Of a stretch of 64,000 nt of DNA, positions 62,835-64,000 are shown piece by piece. The stretch covers positions 1 through 64,000 of the forward strand of contig JACJXH010000002.1 in the NCBI GenBank assembly GCA_020636745.1, given 5' to 3'. Source of the stretch: Lentimicrobiaceae bacterium (lineage in GTDB: Bacteria > Bacteroidota > Bacteroidia > Bacteroidales > Lentimicrobiaceae). A program made the position numbers and the translations under genes. Under the pieces are notes generated by a model. That model saw only the letters and a program-made list of their open reading frames with translations. It was not told the DNA's origin and searched no databases. How positions within the stretch are numbered: the stretch's first letter is position 1; each line of letters opens with the position of its first letter.

Positions 62835-64000
62835 TTAATCAAGGCTCCAGGTTGCTCCCTCTTTGGTGTCTTTAACGCTGATGCCAATTTTGGTAAGTTC
62901 GTTGCGGATTTTATCAGCCGTTGCAAAGTCTTTTGCAGCCTTGGCATTAGCTCGCAGTTCAAGCACCAGTTGCATTACACTTTCAAGGCCGGCATTATTT
63001 TGCGCAGAGGATTCTTCCTGTTTCAAGCCCAGTATTTCACCGATAAAAGTGTTGAAGGTTTCGCGTAAGAGTTCAAGATCGCCGGCTGTGAGACTTTCTT
63101 TTTTGTCGTGAACCGAATTGATAATCCTCACTCCTTCAAACAGGTTTGCGATTACAATAGGGCTGTTAAAATCATCATTCATGGCCTCATAGCAGTTATT
63201 TTTGAGTTTAACCACGTCCGAAGTAGACAATGCTGAAGGAACAAGTTTTTCGAGGGTTGCCCATGCTTTCATCAGGCGATCAAGTCCTTTTTCAGCAGCC
63301 ATGAGCGCGTCATTGGAAAAATCAAGTGTACTGCGGTAGTGTGCCTGGAGAATGAAGAAACGGATAGTCATGGCGCTGTAAGCTTTGGTCAGCGAGGAGT
63401 GTTCACCACTAAAAAACTCGCCCAAAGTAATGAAATTGCCCAGCGATTTGCCCATTTTCTGACCATTGATGGTAATCATGTTGTTATGCATCCAGTATTT
63501 AACCGGATCGGTGTGGTTGGCTGCCACACTTTGTGCAATTTCCGACTCATGATGCGGGAACATCAGGTCCATACCACCGCCATGAATGTCGAAGCGTTCG
63601 CCAAGGTAACGGGCACTCATGGCCGAACACTCAAGATGCCACCCCGGAAATCCGTCGCTCCATCTGGAAGGCCAGCGCATGATATGTTCAGGCTGCGCCT
63701 TTTTCCACAAGGCAAAATCAAAAGGATTGTGTTTTTCATCCTGGCCATCCAACTCACGGGTATTCGACATCAAATCCTCCAGCACGCGTCCTGATAATTT
63801 GCCATAGTGATATTGCTTATTGTATTTTTCAACATCGAAGTAAACAGATCCTTCGCTTTCATAAGCCATTCCCGATTCCAAAATGCTGTCGATCATGCTG
63901 ATTTGCTCAATAATATGACCCGAAGCACGTGGTTCGATGCTCGGACTTAGCACATTCAGGCGATCCATATCGCGGTGATAGCGATCGCTGAAATATTGCA
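62835..64000 (-). CDS. cysS: Cysteinyl-tRNA synthetase, 3' part (5' end outside window)
   Basis: Coding continues in frame to the window edge, so the start and the HIGH motif lie outside. The visible 387 codons include the zinc-binding segment GWHLECSAMSARYLGERFDIHGGGMDLMFPHHESEIAQS (Cys, two His, Glu) and the KMSKS equivalent KMGKS. They also include the helical anticodon-binding DALR-like C-terminal domain (about the last 130 residues). Downstream 196 bp separate it from the peptidase gene. Confidence 0.95.
   Translation of the reverse strand, partial: QYFSDRYHRDMDRLNVLSPSIEPRASGHIIEQISMIDSILESGMAYESEGSVYFDVEKYNKQYHYGKLSGRVLEDLMSNTRELDGQDEKHNPFDFALWKKAQPEHIMRWPSRWSDGFPGWHLECSAMSARYLGERFDIHGGGMDLMFPHHESEIAQSVAANHTDPVKYWMHNNMITINGQKMGKSLGNFITLGEFFSGEHSSLTKAYSAMTIRFFILQAHYRSTLDFSNDALMAAEKGLDRLMKAWATLEKLVPSALSTSDVVKLKNNCYEAMNDDFNSPIVIANLFEGVRIINSVHDKKESLTAGDLELLRETFNTFIGEILGLKQEESSAQNNAGLESVMQLVLELRANAKAAKDFATADKIRNELTKIGISVKDTKEGATWSLD

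Overview
The window looks like chromosome of a member of Bacteroidota, probably an anaerobic, fermentative Bacteroidales-type bacterium. The evidence is four kinds of signal. Exported proteins end in type IX secretion (T9SS) type A sorting domains. TonB-type C-terminal domains, ECF sigma factors and families such as DUF4837, DUF4403 and DUF2807 are present. TAnnTTTG promoter boxes lie close to start codons, and Shine-Dalgarno sequences are mostly weak. Energy genes point to short-chain acyl metabolism: ptb-buk, a butyryl-CoA-type dehydrogenase, and a methylmalonyl-CoA epimerase plus Na+-pumping decarboxylase operon. No rRNA, tRNA or CRISPR was seen.

Layout. 1-2000 is AT-rich. It holds the tail of a membrane protein, a 66-residue six-cysteine peptide and an ABC ATPase/permease pair, a candidate peptide-bacteriocin or RiPP locus cut by the window edge. 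2.2-10.2 kb holds an MBL hydrolase, a secreted glutamine amidotransferase, ptb-buk, lnt and an acyl-CoA dehydrogenase. 10.2-18.1 kb has two PKD-repeat T9SS proteins around a GNAT enzyme, then an ECF sigma factor coupled to an anti-sigma-like membrane/beta-barrel protein. 18.1-26.2 kb is a repeat-rich accessory island. It holds a lipoprotein, a T9SS protein and its partial duplicate, a tandem array of mosaic Asp-box propeller T9SS genes, short palindromic repeats and a decayed IS3-family element at a chimeric junction.

26.2-38.4 kb has purN, tyrS, an SDR epimerase, an MltF-like transglycosylase and an eight-gene TetR-controlled YbhGFSR-type efflux operon. 38.4-50 kb is an envelope region: DUF4837, MltD, an ECF sigma factor with an anti-sigma/TonB fusion, two MscS channels, a TonB-like protein and a VIT-VWA-TonB fusion. 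50-55 kb is the methylmalonyl-CoA operon mce-mmdA-oadG-bccP-mmdB, which would decarboxylate methylmalonyl-CoA to propionyl-CoA while exporting Na+. 55-64 kb has uridine kinase, Hsp20, an exonuclease/GIY-YIG protein, DUF4403 and DUF2807 proteins, an M2-type peptidase and the 3' part of cysS.

The best leads for new biology are the Cys-rich peptide/ABC locus, the mosaic Asp-box T9SS array with its IS3 chimera, and three different architectures carrying near-identical TonB C-terminal domains within 8 kb. No homology searches were possible. Family names rest on motifs and recognition.
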